Assembly (NCBI RefSeq): GCF_003993775.1
Contig: NZ_RJRZ01000005.1
Span: 166,637-230,636, forward strand
Length of the DNA: 64,000 nt
Source of the DNA: Frigidibacter oleivorans
GTDB lineage: Bacteria > Pseudomonadota > Alphaproteobacteria > Rhodobacterales > Rhodobacteraceae
Direction: 5' to 3'
This document shows positions 42,449 through 51,145 of this stretch, one piece after another. How positions within the stretch are numbered: the first letter of the stretch is position 1; each line of letters opens with the position of its first letter. Below the pieces are notes generated by a model. The model saw only the letters and a program-made list of their open reading frames with translations, had not been told where the DNA came from and did not search any database. A program made the translations under genes and the position numbers.

Positions 42449-43231
42449 TTACACAACCGCTTGCGGGGCGGCAGGCATTTCGTCCCAGGTGCGTCCACGA
42501 TATTCTCGCCCGTTGGCCTTCTTCGAGCGTTTCTTGTTGTCCTTGCCCCAAGTTCCCCACTGTTTGAAGAAAAATGCCGTCCCTGCCGTAAGGCATTGGG
42601 CATGTATTTCATCAATCCATTCTTCGCGAATTGGACGGGCGGACTTTCCGCTTTCGCCGCCCACAATCGCCCAGTGAATATCCTGAAGATCAATTGCACC
42701 AACGGCACCAATCAGCGGCTCAAAAGAAATGAAGCGGATCGCTGCAGGTGACCGGCGGAGGTCTTCGATGCGATCAACGACTTCAGCGTTTTCGATGCTC
42801 GTACCAAGCCAAACGTTGGGCAGGACCTCTCCGATGCGGCCGCTGACCAACTCTGCCATACGCTCGGGACGCTTGGTCAGAATCTGGTAGTTATGGCGTG
42901 GCGTTTCACGCATGACTTGCCAAACGTCCAATATGAATTCATCAGTCACCTGGTCATGGAAGAGGTCACTCATCGAGTTAACGAAGATCTTTCGGGGCTT
43001 GCGCCATCTGTGGGGAATCGTCAGTGCCTGCCGATCCTCACGCACGACTCCATTCCAAACGGTCCTCCGACCCGTCTTGCGAGTTAGTCCTGCATATTTC
43101 TGGACACCCATCGCTTCGAGCCGCTTGGCCATTTCCATCGCGTAACAATGGGTGCAGCCGGCTGTAACGATCGAACACCCCGCTACCGGATTCCACGTGG
43201 CATCTGTCCATTCAATCTGTGTTTCAGCCAT
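42449..43231 (-). CDS. Three-Cys-motif protein, phage Gp37/Gp68-like (DUF5131)
   Basis: This encodes 260 aa. MAETQIEWTDATWNPVAGC, then SIVTAGCTHCYAMEMAKRL, contains the three-cysteine cluster (C-x6-C-x2-C, about 19-29), reminiscent of radical-SAM iron-sulfur sites. Other family blocks are IFVNSMSDLFHD near 92, YQILTKRPERM near 123 and WLGTSIENAEV near 144; the late block HWAIVGGESGKSARPI lies near 197. ATG 43231 has GGGAGG 5 nt upstream. It heads the TcmP/Mrr-like transcript. Radical-SAM-like chemistry is inference from the motif. Confidence 0.88.
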   Translation of the reverse strand: MAETQIEWTDATWNPVAGCSIVTAGCTHCYAMEMAKRLEAMGVQKYAGLTRKTGRRTVWNGVVREDRQALTIPHRWRKPRKIFVNSMSDLFHDQVTDEFILDVWQVMRETPRHNYQILTKRPERMAELVSGRIGEVLPNVWLGTSIENAEVVDRIEDLRRSPAAIRFISFEPLIGAVGAIDLQDIHWAIVGGESGKSARPIREEWIDEIHAQCLTAGTAFFFKQWGTWGKDNKKRSKKANGREYRGRTWDEMPAAPQAVV

Positions 43232-43267
43232 GTCGGCCTCCCGCGCATTCATCGTTCCGGCAGCACA

Positions 43268-43699
43268 TCAGTCAGTACCGCGTAACGGGTTGATGAACTG
43301 GATATCGGAGAAATCTCTTTCGTTTTCTGTTGCCACCACGCAATCGTTGGCTCCCGCGACGGCGGCGATAATCACATCCAACGTGCTCCGTGGGCGGCCC
43401 GCAGATGTCCCGTCCGCCATAAGTCGTGCCCATATCAAGGCAGCCTTGTCATCAAAGGCCAAGATTCGGTCCATGAACAACTCCTGCGGGCCCTCCGGCC
43501 CTGAAAACCAAGCATCAAGTGCATCGCGCTTCTTGCCACGTGGTTTTTCCAGAATGCCGCGTCGTATTTCGGCTATGGTCAGCGATGCGATGAAGAGGTC
43601 CTCATCCCGCTGAGCTGCCATCCATTTCATCAGAGGTTCAGATGGCTTCGGCTTGACGATATTGCTGATGATGTTGGTGTCTAGAAGGTAACGGCTCAC
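43268..43699 (-). CDS. vapC: PIN-domain toxin, VapC/FitB-like
   Basis: This encodes 143 aa. The PIN acidic residues appear in YLLDTNIISNI (Asp near 7), ASLTIAEIRRGI (Glu near 44), RSTLDVIIAAVA (Asp near 108) and VATENERDF (late acidic pair near 125). It is probably a ribonuclease toxin, as in the FitB/VapC group. Its ATG overlaps the antitoxin stop by 4 nt. The pair lies just upstream of the three-Cys operon on the same strand and may share its transcript, though a 36-nt gap follows. Confidence 0.9.
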   Translation of the reverse strand: MSRYLLDTNIISNIVKPKPSEPLMKWMAAQRDEDLFIASLTIAEIRRGILEKPRGKKRDALDAWFSGPEGPQELFMDRILAFDDKAALIWARLMADGTSAGRPRSTLDVIIAAVAGANDCVVATENERDFSDIQFINPLRGTD

Positions 43700-43998
43700 A
43701 GATCGACCCTTCGCCCTTCATCGCGCGAGCGCGAGAACTCGACTTCGGCTCCAACCAGGGGCGAACGGCGCAAGGCGGTCAGAATACTACCGGACTTCGG
43801 CGGCTCCTCCGCCACGACAGCCTTCACTGCGGCGCGCGCCTCTTCCGCTTCTGGCCCCTCTTCGGCCAAACGGCGAGCAAGCGAGCGGATCAGTTCGCGG
43901 TCGGTTTCGAGAGCCATGACTTCGAAACGTTTGAAGCCGCGCTGTGTCAGGCGCGCGCGGTAATTCTTGATCGCTCGTTTCTGTGCAGCGTTGCTCAT
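43696..43998 (-). CDS. Antitoxin partner of the second PIN toxin
   Basis: This encodes 100 aa. The N-terminus, AIKNYRARLTQRGFKRFEV then MALETDRELIRSLARRLAEEG, is a short basic helix-strand-helix as in ribbon-helix-helix antitoxins. The C-terminus SRSRDEGRRVDL is a flexible toxin-contacting tail. GGAG precedes ATG 43998 by about 8 nt. An AT-rich palindrome lies 15 nt upstream. The exact antitoxin family is uncertain. Confidence 0.78.
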   Translation of the reverse strand: MSNAAQKRAIKNYRARLTQRGFKRFEVMALETDRELIRSLARRLAEEGPEAEEARAAVKAVVAEEPPKSGSILTALRRSPLVGAEVEFSRSRDEGRRVDL

Positions 43999-44013
43999 CG
44001 CCGATCTCCATGC

Positions 44014-44027
44014 TATATCAGGATATA
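44014..44027. promoter_or_regulatory. AT-rich palindrome upstream of the second toxin-antitoxin pair
   Basis: TATATC-AG-GATATA is a perfect inverted repeat within an AT-rich stretch 15 nt before the antitoxin start. It overlaps the likely -10 region and is a plausible autorepression site. Confidence 0.45.
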
Positions 44028-44561
44028 TATACCAAGAAACATTGGCTTTTCAACTGCCGTGCCGAAGAGCAAGCAGTCGCGCCAAGTTGGACGCGTGCCC
44101 GAAATGTGCCACAGGGTCCGGCGTCAAGGCAGCATGGGTTAGATGTACATCGCGATCAAACAGACAATAGAGATTTTGCCCGCCGTTATTCACGACGAGG
44201 CTATATCCGTTTCTACGATCCGGCACGACGCAATGCGCCAGAAACACAGGCAACACGCTGTTTTTACATACTATTTTCCCTTGAGCAATCACTTCGAAAT
44301 GTCATTCTTTGTCTTGCGCACCTCAACGCGCGAGAAACGGATGGCGACCTCTTGGCACGACAGCGACAAACCAAAGCGGAGACACTGCATCTCTCCGTCG
44401 AAGCGGCGGACACCGACGCCGCGTGTCTCGCGGGCGCCGAGCCTGATGCCCGCCTCCGCGATCTGGTCCGCCTCTTGGCCCGCCAGGCCGCCCGCGACTT
44501 TGTCAACGCCGAGACGGCTCATCATGAACAGGACCGCCTCCCCAAGTAAGGAGGCCGCCGT
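44028..44561. other. Region between the toxin-antitoxin pair and the recombinase
   Basis: No confident gene is present in these 534 bases. Up to about 44,330 they look non-coding. The end of the stretch may carry a short plus-strand gene coupled to the recombinase, described separately. Confidence 0.45.
44352..44549 (+). CDS. Possible small protein upstream of the recombinase
   Basis: The frame ending at 44549 encodes a helical, alanine-rich C-terminus (RLRDLVRLLARQAARDFVN) that looks like natural protein and stops 12 nt before the recombinase start. No ATG lies close upstream in frame; TTG 44352 is a guess, giving 65 aa. Small genes with a similar LARQAAR motif occur beside serine recombinases, but I cannot confirm this one. 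Confidence 0.3.
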   Translation: MARQRQTKAETLHLSVEAADTDAACLAGAEPDARLRDLVRLLARQAARDFVNAETAHHEQDRLPK

Positions 44562-46211
44562 ATGAAGGTCGCGCTCTACGCTCGTTATTCGTCTGACAAT
44601 CAGCGCGATGCCTCGATCGCAGATCAGTTCCGGATGTGTCGGCTCTACGCCGAGAAGCAGGGCTGGCAGATCGTCGAGGAATACTCGGACCATGCAATCT
44701 CGGGCGCCTCACTGCTCCGACCAGGCATTCAAGCCCTAATCTCCGATGCCGCACACGGCCGCTTCAACGTGATCCTCGCAGAGGCGATGGACCGACTCTC
44801 CCGGGACCAAGAAGATATCGCCGGTATCTTCAAGCGCATGTCCTATGCTGATGTGAAGCTCGTTACCCTTTCAGAAGGCGAGGTCACGCATCTGCATGTC
44901 GGCCTTAAGGGTACAATGAACGCGCTGTTCCTCAAGGATCTCGCCGACAAGACTCGCCGTGGCCTGCGCGGCCGGGTTGAGAGCGGAAAATCCGGAGGCG
45001 GTCTCTGCTACGGATATAACGTCGTACGCACCGCCGATCCGGACGAGCGCGGTCACCGGGAGATCAACACCGCCGAGGCAAGCACCATCCAGCGCATCTT
45101 CAAGGATTATCTTGAAGGCAAGTCCTCCCGCACCATTGCCATGACGCTGAATCGTGAGGGCGTCCCTGGGCCGCAAGGCAAAGAATGGGGGCCCTCCACA
45201 ATCCACGGAAACCCCAAGCGTGGCACAGGTATCCTGAACAATGAGCTCTATATCGGCAAGCTGGTCTGGAATCGCCTGCGCTACATGAAGGATCCGGATA
45301 CCGGCAAGCGCGTCTCGCGCCCAAACCCGGAGAGCGAATGGGTCATTCAGGAGGTGCCGGAGCTCGCATTCATTGACCGGTCCCTATGGGATGCCGTGAA
45401 GGCGCGGCAAGCCAGCCTTGCCTTTGACAAATCCGAGAAGAGTTCAAACCCTATGAACAACCGGCGTCGCCCAAAGCACCTGTTCGGGGGGCTGATAAAG
45501 TGCGGCTGCTGCGGAGGGGGGTACTCGATGATCTCGAAAGACCTCATGGGGTGCTCAACAGCCCGCAACAAGGGCACTTGTGACAACCGAGTGAACATCC
45601 GACGCGATGCACTGGAAGCTTCCATTCTGAACGGCCTCAGGAAGCATCTGATGGAACCTGAACTGTTCAAGGAATTCTGTGCCGAGTTCACAAAGGAGGT
45701 AAACCGCCTTCGCATGGAACGCGGAGCTGATCTGGAAGTATGGAAGAGCGAGCTGGAGCGCACTGATCGGGAGCTGGACAAAATGGTGGATGCCATTTTG
45801 CAGGGATTTCCGCCTGCCAAGCTGAAGGACAAGGCCGAGAAGCTTGAGGCGCGCAAAGCCGAACTAACCGAACTCTTGGCCAATGCCGACGAGCCACCGC
45901 CGTTGCTGCACCCGAACATGGCGCAGATCTACCAGGATCGAATTAGACAGCTCTATGAGAATCTCCAGCGCGAAGAAGAGAGAGCACAAGCTGCCGAGGT
46001 GTTTCGTTCCCTTGTGGATCAGGTGACCCTTATCCCGGAGGACGGCGAACTTGCCATTGTGCTGCGTGGAGATCTGGGTGCCATCCTGCGCTTTGCTGCA
46101 GGAAAGAAAAACCCCGACTTCCTTTCGGAGGCCGAGGCTCTGGACAACCTGCTATCGCAGGGATCGTTGGTTGCGGGAGCAGGATTTGAACCTGCGACCT
46201 TCAGGTTATGA
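44562..46211 (+). CDS. Large serine recombinase (site-specific integrase)
   Basis: This encodes 549 aa. The resolvase catalytic domain starts ALYARYSSDNQ with nucleophile Ser10, followed by AEAMDRLSRDQEDIAGIFKRM (about 73-93, split by a turn). The recombinase domain spans about 160-290 (GLCYGYNVVRT). The zinc-ribbon region contains LIKCGCCGGGYSM, with later Cys in GCSTARNKGTCDNR (about 313-345). A coiled coil follows near 375-430. AAGGAGG precedes ATG 44562 by 9 nt. The last residues, VAGAGFEPATFRL, are encoded by the antisense of a tRNA-fMet 3' half, so the gene runs into its attachment core. It probably integrates the adjoining island. Confidence 0.93.
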   Translation: MKVALYARYSSDNQRDASIADQFRMCRLYAEKQGWQIVEEYSDHAISGASLLRPGIQALISDAAHGRFNVILAEAMDRLSRDQEDIAGIFKRMSYADVKLVTLSEGEVTHLHVGLKGTMNALFLKDLADKTRRGLRGRVESGKSGGGLCYGYNVVRTADPDERGHREINTAEASTIQRIFKDYLEGKSSRTIAMTLNREGVPGPQGKEWGPSTIHGNPKRGTGILNNELYIGKLVWNRLRYMKDPDTGKRVSRPNPESEWVIQEVPELAFIDRSLWDAVKARQASLAFDKSEKSSNPMNNRRRPKHLFGGLIKCGCCGGGYSMISKDLMGCSTARNKGTCDNRVNIRRDALEASILNGLRKHLMEPELFKEFCAEFTKEVNRLRMERGADLEVWKSELERTDRELDKMVDAILQGFPPAKLKDKAEKLEARKAELTELLANADEPPPLLHPNMAQIYQDRIRQLYENLQREEERAQAAEVFRSLVDQVTLIPEDGELAIVLRGDLGAILRFAAGKKNPDFLSEAEALDNLLSQGSLVAGAGFEPATFRL

Positions 46212-46214
46212 GCC
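46168..46214 (-). pseudogene. 3' half of initiator tRNA-fMet (attachment-site core)
   Basis: The minus strand reads GGCTCATAACCTGA (anticodon loop with CAT), a complete T-arm GCAGG-TTCAAAT-CCTGC, then the acceptor 3' strand TCCCGCA, discriminator A and an encoded CCA. The 5' half of the tRNA is absent: the sequence preceding it does not pair. This is the scar left when an element integrates into the 3' part of a tRNA gene. It overlaps the recombinase 3' end. Confidence 0.85.
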
Positions 46215-46424
46215 CATGGACGGGCAAAACCGAATAGTCAGCAATTCCAGCCACTTACGGCGCAAGCCTTTGTTTCCGCGTGATTTTTTCCCTCGCATCC
46301 GTCAGCATTCGCGTGCATAGACGCGCAAAAACAGCGCGAAGAACGCAGTCGCAGGTTGATGTGGTGTTGATGTAGCCCGCACGGATCACTGGCCGAGTAT
46401 AAACATTTCTCCATGCCTCAGGCA

Positions 46425-47768
46425 TCATTTTCGGTGTCCCTCGAGCCCAAGTTCACCCCACATCCAGCCGAAATCGTACTCGGCAATCGGGCCTTCCCCC
46501 TGCCCGGCGCTGCGGTTTTCCAGCATCTTGAGCCAGTCGATCACCTTGTCGCGTCCCGCCGCCGTCCGCACCGCCTGGCGTGGCGACTTGCCGCCCAAGG
46601 CGGGGATCGGCGCATCCAGGGTCTCGCGGTAGTGCTTGTCAAGATGATCTCGCATCAGCTGGCGCGCGATCTCTGGCGGGATTTCGTCGGTCGCCTCGCG
46701 TGACGCATCACGCCGCTGGTCGGCCCGCATCTGATCCACCGTCCGGATCGTCGTCAAAGGCGGTCTCAGCAGATCCCCGGTGGCCGCGCTGATCAACGTT
46801 TGGACCTTCGCCGCCCGCTCGGCCGAATTGACGGTCACGAGCAGCGTCTTGCCCTTCAGTTCGACGGAACCCAGAACAGTGGCCCCCTCCATCTGCGTGT
46901 CCAGCATGATGCCGCCGCCTGCCTTGCCGCCGCGCGCCTTTCGCGCGGCAAGCCAGTTCCAGAACTTCGGTCCCTCGGGCAGGAAGCCCTTCACCCGGTC
47001 CAGCCGCTCGGCCACAGCCATCTGCGTGACGCCGCTGGCAAGCGGGTAGCGCAGGTCGTGGAACAGCACATCATCGCCGTCCGAATTGGTGAACCGCGGT
47101 TGCGCCGGGGTGAGGGCGCGGTCGATCTCGATGAACAGCCAGGCGGAGGTGAAGATGGGTGCACAGCCCAGCAGCTGGTCGCGGGTGAGCCGCAGCGCAT
47201 CCGGCTTCTTCAGCTTCAGGGCGTCGCGCAACCCGGCAAACAGGAAATCCACCGCTTCAGTGCGGAAGGGCAACAGCGCTCCTGAGATGACATGGTGATC
47301 GCGTTCGGGCACCACCCGCACGGCAATCCGGTCCCATTGCTTCAACGTGCGCGTGGCGGACTTCTCGCGCACCGTGACCGGGGCGGCATCCGACAGAAGA
47401 TCGCGCAGCACCATCGATGTGCCCGGCTGGACCTCGCTCACTTCGTACAGGCTGACCGGCGCATCCCGCAGGGCAGTGAAATATGCCCGGTTCAAGGCCG
47501 TTTCCTTCCAGCCGCGCCGCTTCAGGTAGAGATCGACGATGTTGCCGTCCTCATAGTGCTGGCCAAGGAAATCCTCGAACCCGCAGCCCCAGAGGACGCC
47601 TGACCACTGCTCGCCTAGCAGGTCGGCCAAGCCTTCCTGATCGATCTCGAATTCCTCCAGCGCGGGCATCAGGTGTTCGGCGACAACATCCTGCAGCCGC
47701 TCGCGCCAGTCACCTTCTCGGCCGATGAAGGCCAAAAGGCCGGAAATATCGTTGCGTTCAGCCATCAA
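46425..47768 (-). CDS. Uncharacterised protein with a MbcA/ParS-like C-terminal segment
   Basis: This encodes 447 aa; I do not recognise the whole protein. The N-terminus (about 10-90) is acidic and helical. The middle contains VSLYEVSEVQPGTSMVLRDLL and an ATRTLKQWDRIAVRVV segment, a pattern I associate with SEC-C-associated hypothetical proteins. The C-terminus LDAPIPALGGKSPRQAVRT, then GRDKVIDWL, resembles the DUF2384 (MbcA/ParS/Xre) antitoxin tail. There are no membrane or nuclease motifs. It is a single gene just beyond the tRNA scar and convergent with the recombinase. Its role is unknown. Confidence 0.6.
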   Translation of the reverse strand: MMAERNDISGLLAFIGREGDWRERLQDVVAEHLMPALEEFEIDQEGLADLLGEQWSGVLWGCGFEDFLGQHYEDGNIVDLYLKRRGWKETALNRAYFTALRDAPVSLYEVSEVQPGTSMVLRDLLSDAAPVTVREKSATRTLKQWDRIAVRVVPERDHHVISGALLPFRTEAVDFLFAGLRDALKLKKPDALRLTRDQLLGCAPIFTSAWLFIEIDRALTPAQPRFTNSDGDDVLFHDLRYPLASGVTQMAVAERLDRVKGFLPEGPKFWNWLAARKARGGKAGGGIMLDTQMEGATVLGSVELKGKTLLVTVNSAERAAKVQTLISAATGDLLRPPLTTIRTVDQMRADQRRDASREATDEIPPEIARQLMRDHLDKHYRETLDAPIPALGGKSPRQAVRTAAGRDKVIDWLKMLENRSAGQGEGPIAEYDFGWMWGELGLEGHRK

Positions 47769-48035
47769 TCCTCGCAGCCACGGATCACCTCTTCCTATAC
47801 GGATATTCAGCCGTCAGGCCAGACCGAGGCAGGCACCGAGCAACCATCACTTGGCCAGCGAGCACCGCAGCACATAAAGCAAGAGACAGACGGACGGTCA
47901 CAAGATAGCACGATGCTATCAGTGAGTCTGCAAGACTCTCCGATTTACTTTTGAGAAGTTTGGCTTTTGATGCTGCCAAGACTCCTGCGAACGGCCATCC
48001 GCCGGTATCACTGAGGAAACGTCGGGAGAACCAAC

Positions 48036-48302
48036 ATGCTCAGCCACCATGCCTCAGTGCGATGCCAGCAACGCGGCATCAGGCACGACTTGCTTCGTGA
48101 CCTTCTGTTCCATGCCGATCTTGAATTTCACGTTGGCAACAATTGCCGCCTGATCAGAGTGAGCCGGTCCCATGCCGCCCGCGAGCGTCTTGACCAGCGA
48201 CTTTCACGCTACGCGGTCATCGTCAGCGATGACAGCCAATCTGTCGTCACTGCCTATCCCGTGCGGTCCAGGGCGGCCATCGCCCGATCCAAGAGGGCAT
48301 GA
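48036..48302 (+). CDS. Small DUF4258-like protein, first gene of a three-gene operon
   Basis: This encodes 88 aa, beginning MLSHHASVRCQQRGIRHDL, with the small His/Arg-rich start (H-A-x-x-R-x-x-Q-R-G-I) typical of DUF4258-like folds, often related to RelE-type or toxin-like proteins. GGGAGAA lies 7 nt upstream of the ATG. The stop is adjacent to the next start with a 1-nt gap. The C-terminus is strand-rich (YAVIVSDDSQSVVTAYPV). Function unknown. Confidence 0.6.
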   Translation: MLSHHASVRCQQRGIRHDLLRDLLFHADLEFHVGNNCRLIRVSRSHAARERLDQRLSRYAVIVSDDSQSVVTAYPVRSRAAIARSKRA

Positions 48303-48303
48303 A

Positions 48304-49905
48304 ATGAGCGAAGCCAAGCGAGGCATTTCCGAGCAGGTGCATCACCACGACCGGCAACGCCTCCGCGCGGTGCTCGGAGATGCCCGGCAAGGCTTCACGC
48401 TCCGGGAACGCCAGCGGTTCGACGCAGCGTTCGAGCTCGGCAAGCGATACAATGCGATCATTCGGGAAGTGAAAGGTGGGCGGAGTGCCTTTGAAGGCCG
48501 CGTGATAGAAATCCTGGATGAATACGGCCACAGGACCGAGACGTTTGATGTGGCGAAGTGGAAGTTGCCGAAGGGAGTTGAACAGGTCGACACCACCGTC
48601 AGGTCAAATCCGAAATATCGGTCAATCCCTCAGAAGTCGTTGATCCACTATCTCTCCGCCATTCAAGCGCTCGCCGAGTTCGCTGGTGAAGATATTGAGA
48701 ACTCACTCATCTCATTTCTGAAGGCCGCCCGGATGTGGAAAGACGAGCCGCTTCCCGATAGCGCTGAGGACAACTGGGATGCGATCAGCCGACTGCACCA
48801 TATGCTCACAGCAGTCTGTCAGGGGGTCGCAGTACAAACCGGCATGATGGATGTCTTCCGCCGTCTCTATTCTATGCCGCTAACGTGGCGATACCTCGAG
48901 CAGCGCTTGCAACTTGGCACGACCAGCAATTTCGCTCGCGACTTTAGTCCAGTCGATCGATCCCCACTGTTCGACATCAATATCGACGAGACCTTTCCTT
49001 TTCCGTCGGTACCGCTGTTGCGCATTCCTCTCGCATGGGGCGACCTCGCCGTCGGAATCGAAGAAGGCAGAGCCTGCATCGCGGCGGAGCCTGGCGCCGC
49101 TCGTCGGGACGGCATCTTCATGCGTCGTGAGGCGCGGATAATCCAATACCGAGACATCCATCTGACCATCGCTCCGCTGAACGACCGCGAAGTTGGTCCA
49201 GTCCTGATGTCGCGGGGCCTTGTGGGGCTGCGCATCCCGTCATCGTCGCCGCACGTGTCAATGGTGTTCGGCACACTCCACTGGTTGGATACATTGGCAG
49301 TCCAGCAGGAAGTTCTGCATGACGGCGGCTGGCGACGGATCAAGCTGGAGTTCGATCCTGATCAGGATCGACTGGATCATCAAATAGCCGGTCCTGGCGA
49401 CGATTACTCCTGGGAATGCGATCCCGTCGAATACCCAGGAGTTCTCAATTCCGGGGGTGACTACGTGGTCTATTACCGCATGTCGGTCGATCACTTGCAC
49501 CACTGGCTGATTGGCGATCACGCACTTGACGGCGAAGGGGCGATCTGCCCGTGGTCCCCGTTTGATGGGGAACCGTGGACTGAGCGTCCCGGGCTCGTGC
49601 TCCCGCCGACCGGCAACCTCTGGGAAGACGCATTTCACGATGCGGACGGGAAGGCTTTACCACTCCTGAGTCCAGTTCGCACAAACGCATTCAATGTGGA
49701 AGCCGCCCTTCACAAGGGTCGGATCCACAAGGCCTTGCTCAACCAGGCCGCAGCACTTCGGCGGCAAGCCGTCCATCTGGTGGAACAACGCCGTATTGAA
49801 GCAATCGCGGCGCAGGAACGGCTGATGGCTTCCTGGAAATCCGCTCAGCATCCTCAGTCGCTCGGGGAAACACAGGACCAAGGGACAAGAAATGACACCG
49901 AATAA
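48304..49905 (+). CDS. Uncharacterised 533-aa protein of the three-gene operon
   Basis: This encodes 533 aa from ATG 48304 (MSEAKRGISEQVHHHDRQ). I do not recognise a family. Residues 1-110 are charged and helical; about 165-400 look alpha/beta with conserved-looking PLFDINIDETFPFPS and VSMVFGTLHWLDTLAVQQE; a C-terminal coiled coil (LNQAAALRRQAVHLVEQRRIEA, broken near the middle by a turn) spans about 470-515. There is no transmembrane segment, P-loop or obvious active site. The stop overlaps the nuclease-like gene start by 14 nt, implying a stable partnership. Confidence 0.6.
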   Translation: MSEAKRGISEQVHHHDRQRLRAVLGDARQGFTLRERQRFDAAFELGKRYNAIIREVKGGRSAFEGRVIEILDEYGHRTETFDVAKWKLPKGVEQVDTTVRSNPKYRSIPQKSLIHYLSAIQALAEFAGEDIENSLISFLKAARMWKDEPLPDSAEDNWDAISRLHHMLTAVCQGVAVQTGMMDVFRRLYSMPLTWRYLEQRLQLGTTSNFARDFSPVDRSPLFDINIDETFPFPSVPLLRIPLAWGDLAVGIEEGRACIAAEPGAARRDGIFMRREARIIQYRDIHLTIAPLNDREVGPVLMSRGLVGLRIPSSSPHVSMVFGTLHWLDTLAVQQEVLHDGGWRRIKLEFDPDQDRLDHQIAGPGDDYSWECDPVEYPGVLNSGGDYVVYYRMSVDHLHHWLIGDHALDGEGAICPWSPFDGEPWTERPGLVLPPTGNLWEDAFHDADGKALPLLSPVRTNAFNVEAALHKGRIHKALLNQAAALRRQAVHLVEQRRIEAIAAQERLMASWKSAQHPQSLGETQDQGTRNDTE

Positions 49906-50848
49906 TGCCAAGTTGATCCCCGAAGCGACCTACTGGTGGCAATTCCTTCCCGCCCTGCCCGAGCGCGCCAGCCAAGAATACTACGCGCTGCGCCGCATCT
50001 GGGCCGACCACACGATGAACACGACCAAACGCGGCCGCGGGTTTTACTGGTGGGGAACGGAAGACAACATGACGCCAGTTCTGTTCCAGAACTGGGCAGT
50101 TCTCGAGTCTCCCGAGAGCTTCGCCCCGCTCCTTGCAGCGTGCGGGCACAAGGTGAGGAACCTCCGCCGGGTCAGGTGGGCATACGCCTGTGAGGAAGCT
50201 ATCACAGTCGGCTCTTTCCCGGGCGTTGATGGTCGATTCCTCATCCCGGACATCATTCTGCATTTTGAAGATGATCTGGGACCCGGACTTGTAGCATTCG
50301 AAGTGAAGCGCCCCAAGGTTCGTCCGACCGAAAAGGATGCGAGCAAGCTTCGGGCCTACACCCGTCTCGGCTCCATGCGCGCCATCGAGCGCAAGGTCGG
50401 TTGTTTCCTTGTCGGATCGACCATGGTGAACGAGGCTACCGCGCTTTCAAGAAACGCCCCAGTGGTCTCCTGGGAGCAGATGCTGGAATTGCAGCGGTCT
50501 GCGATTATGCGTGAAAGTCCGACCCTCGTACCATGGCTCGAGCGGACCTATGCCTTGCAGGGGATCGGCATAGCCAAGGCGCCGGCACCTTCTGCGGGCA
50601 ACAGACATGCATCAGATGAGTCCAGATCCGCCATAGGACAAATGAACATGCCGGAAAGGCAAAAGCGGTTCCTCCTAGGCGCAGAAACCGTCGAAGCGCA
50701 TCTGAGTGGGGCGAAGGTTCTTGCGCCCATGGAATGGCTGACGCAGGAGCCGAGCCGTGAGCAGCTGTCAGCAAGCCGACCGCAAACGACAGCAGCAAGG
50801 CGGATTTGTCGATGGGGCGATGGCTGGAATCCGCGGCAGGAGCACTGA
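49892..50848 (+). CDS. PD-(D/E)XK-like nuclease of the three-gene operon
   Basis: This encodes 318 aa. A restriction-fold active site is visible: IPDIILHFEDD (Asp near 119) and GLVAFEVKRPK (E-V-K near 134-136), followed by a helix DASKLRAYTRLGS, as in PD-(D/E)XK enzymes. The N-terminus is aromatic (TYWWQFLPALPERASQEYYAL). The C-terminal 100 residues look disordered. Translation overlaps the preceding gene by 14 nt. The small-protein / large-protein / nuclease order resembles a compact defence or toxin-type locus. The nuclease call rests on the motif only. Confidence 0.65.
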   Translation: MTPNNAKLIPEATYWWQFLPALPERASQEYYALRRIWADHTMNTTKRGRGFYWWGTEDNMTPVLFQNWAVLESPESFAPLLAACGHKVRNLRRVRWAYACEEAITVGSFPGVDGRFLIPDIILHFEDDLGPGLVAFEVKRPKVRPTEKDASKLRAYTRLGSMRAIERKVGCFLVGSTMVNEATALSRNAPVVSWEQMLELQRSAIMRESPTLVPWLERTYALQGIGIAKAPAPSAGNRHASDESRSAIGQMNMPERQKRFLLGAETVEAHLSGAKVLAPMEWLTQEPSREQLSASRPQTTAARRICRWGDGWNPRQEH

Positions 50849-51071
50849 GGCCGAACGTTCCAAGGTAGCCAGCACGACCGTCCATCTACTTCACCTCGTT
50901 TGTCCACAGTATCGTGCTGGCCACCCCCTTGCTCCGAATCGAAGCCCGCGTCACGGTGCATCCTTGAGGAGAGCAGCCCTCAACCAAAAGCATAACAGGT
51001 CTATCGGAACACCAGTCGCTCTGACCGAAGGTGCCTTGGCGCCTCTCGTGTCGTTGCGCCCGATCACTTAA

Positions 51072-51092
51072 CCCGTGCCGCCCCGGCACGGG
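51072..51092. repeat. Perfect GC-rich stem-loop before the prophage genes
   Basis: The 9-bp arms CCCGTGCCG and CGGCACGGG with a CCC loop are followed by CTGCAGG rather than a T-tract. It marks the boundary between the nuclease operon and the prophage. It may be a factor-dependent terminator or an element-end structure. Confidence 0.5.
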
Positions 51093-51145
51093 CTGCAGGC
51101 GGTATGAGTTCGGCCCGTCCTCGGTTCATGTGAGGATGATTTGTC

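Noticed and set aside
46168..46214. Functional tRNA-fMet gene
   Set aside because: Only the anticodon loop through the CCA end is present. The D-arm and the 5' acceptor strand are missing.
51072..51092. Intrinsic terminator at the GC-rich hairpin before the prophage
   Set aside because: The stem is perfect but no T-tract follows on either strand, so it is listed only as a stem-loop.
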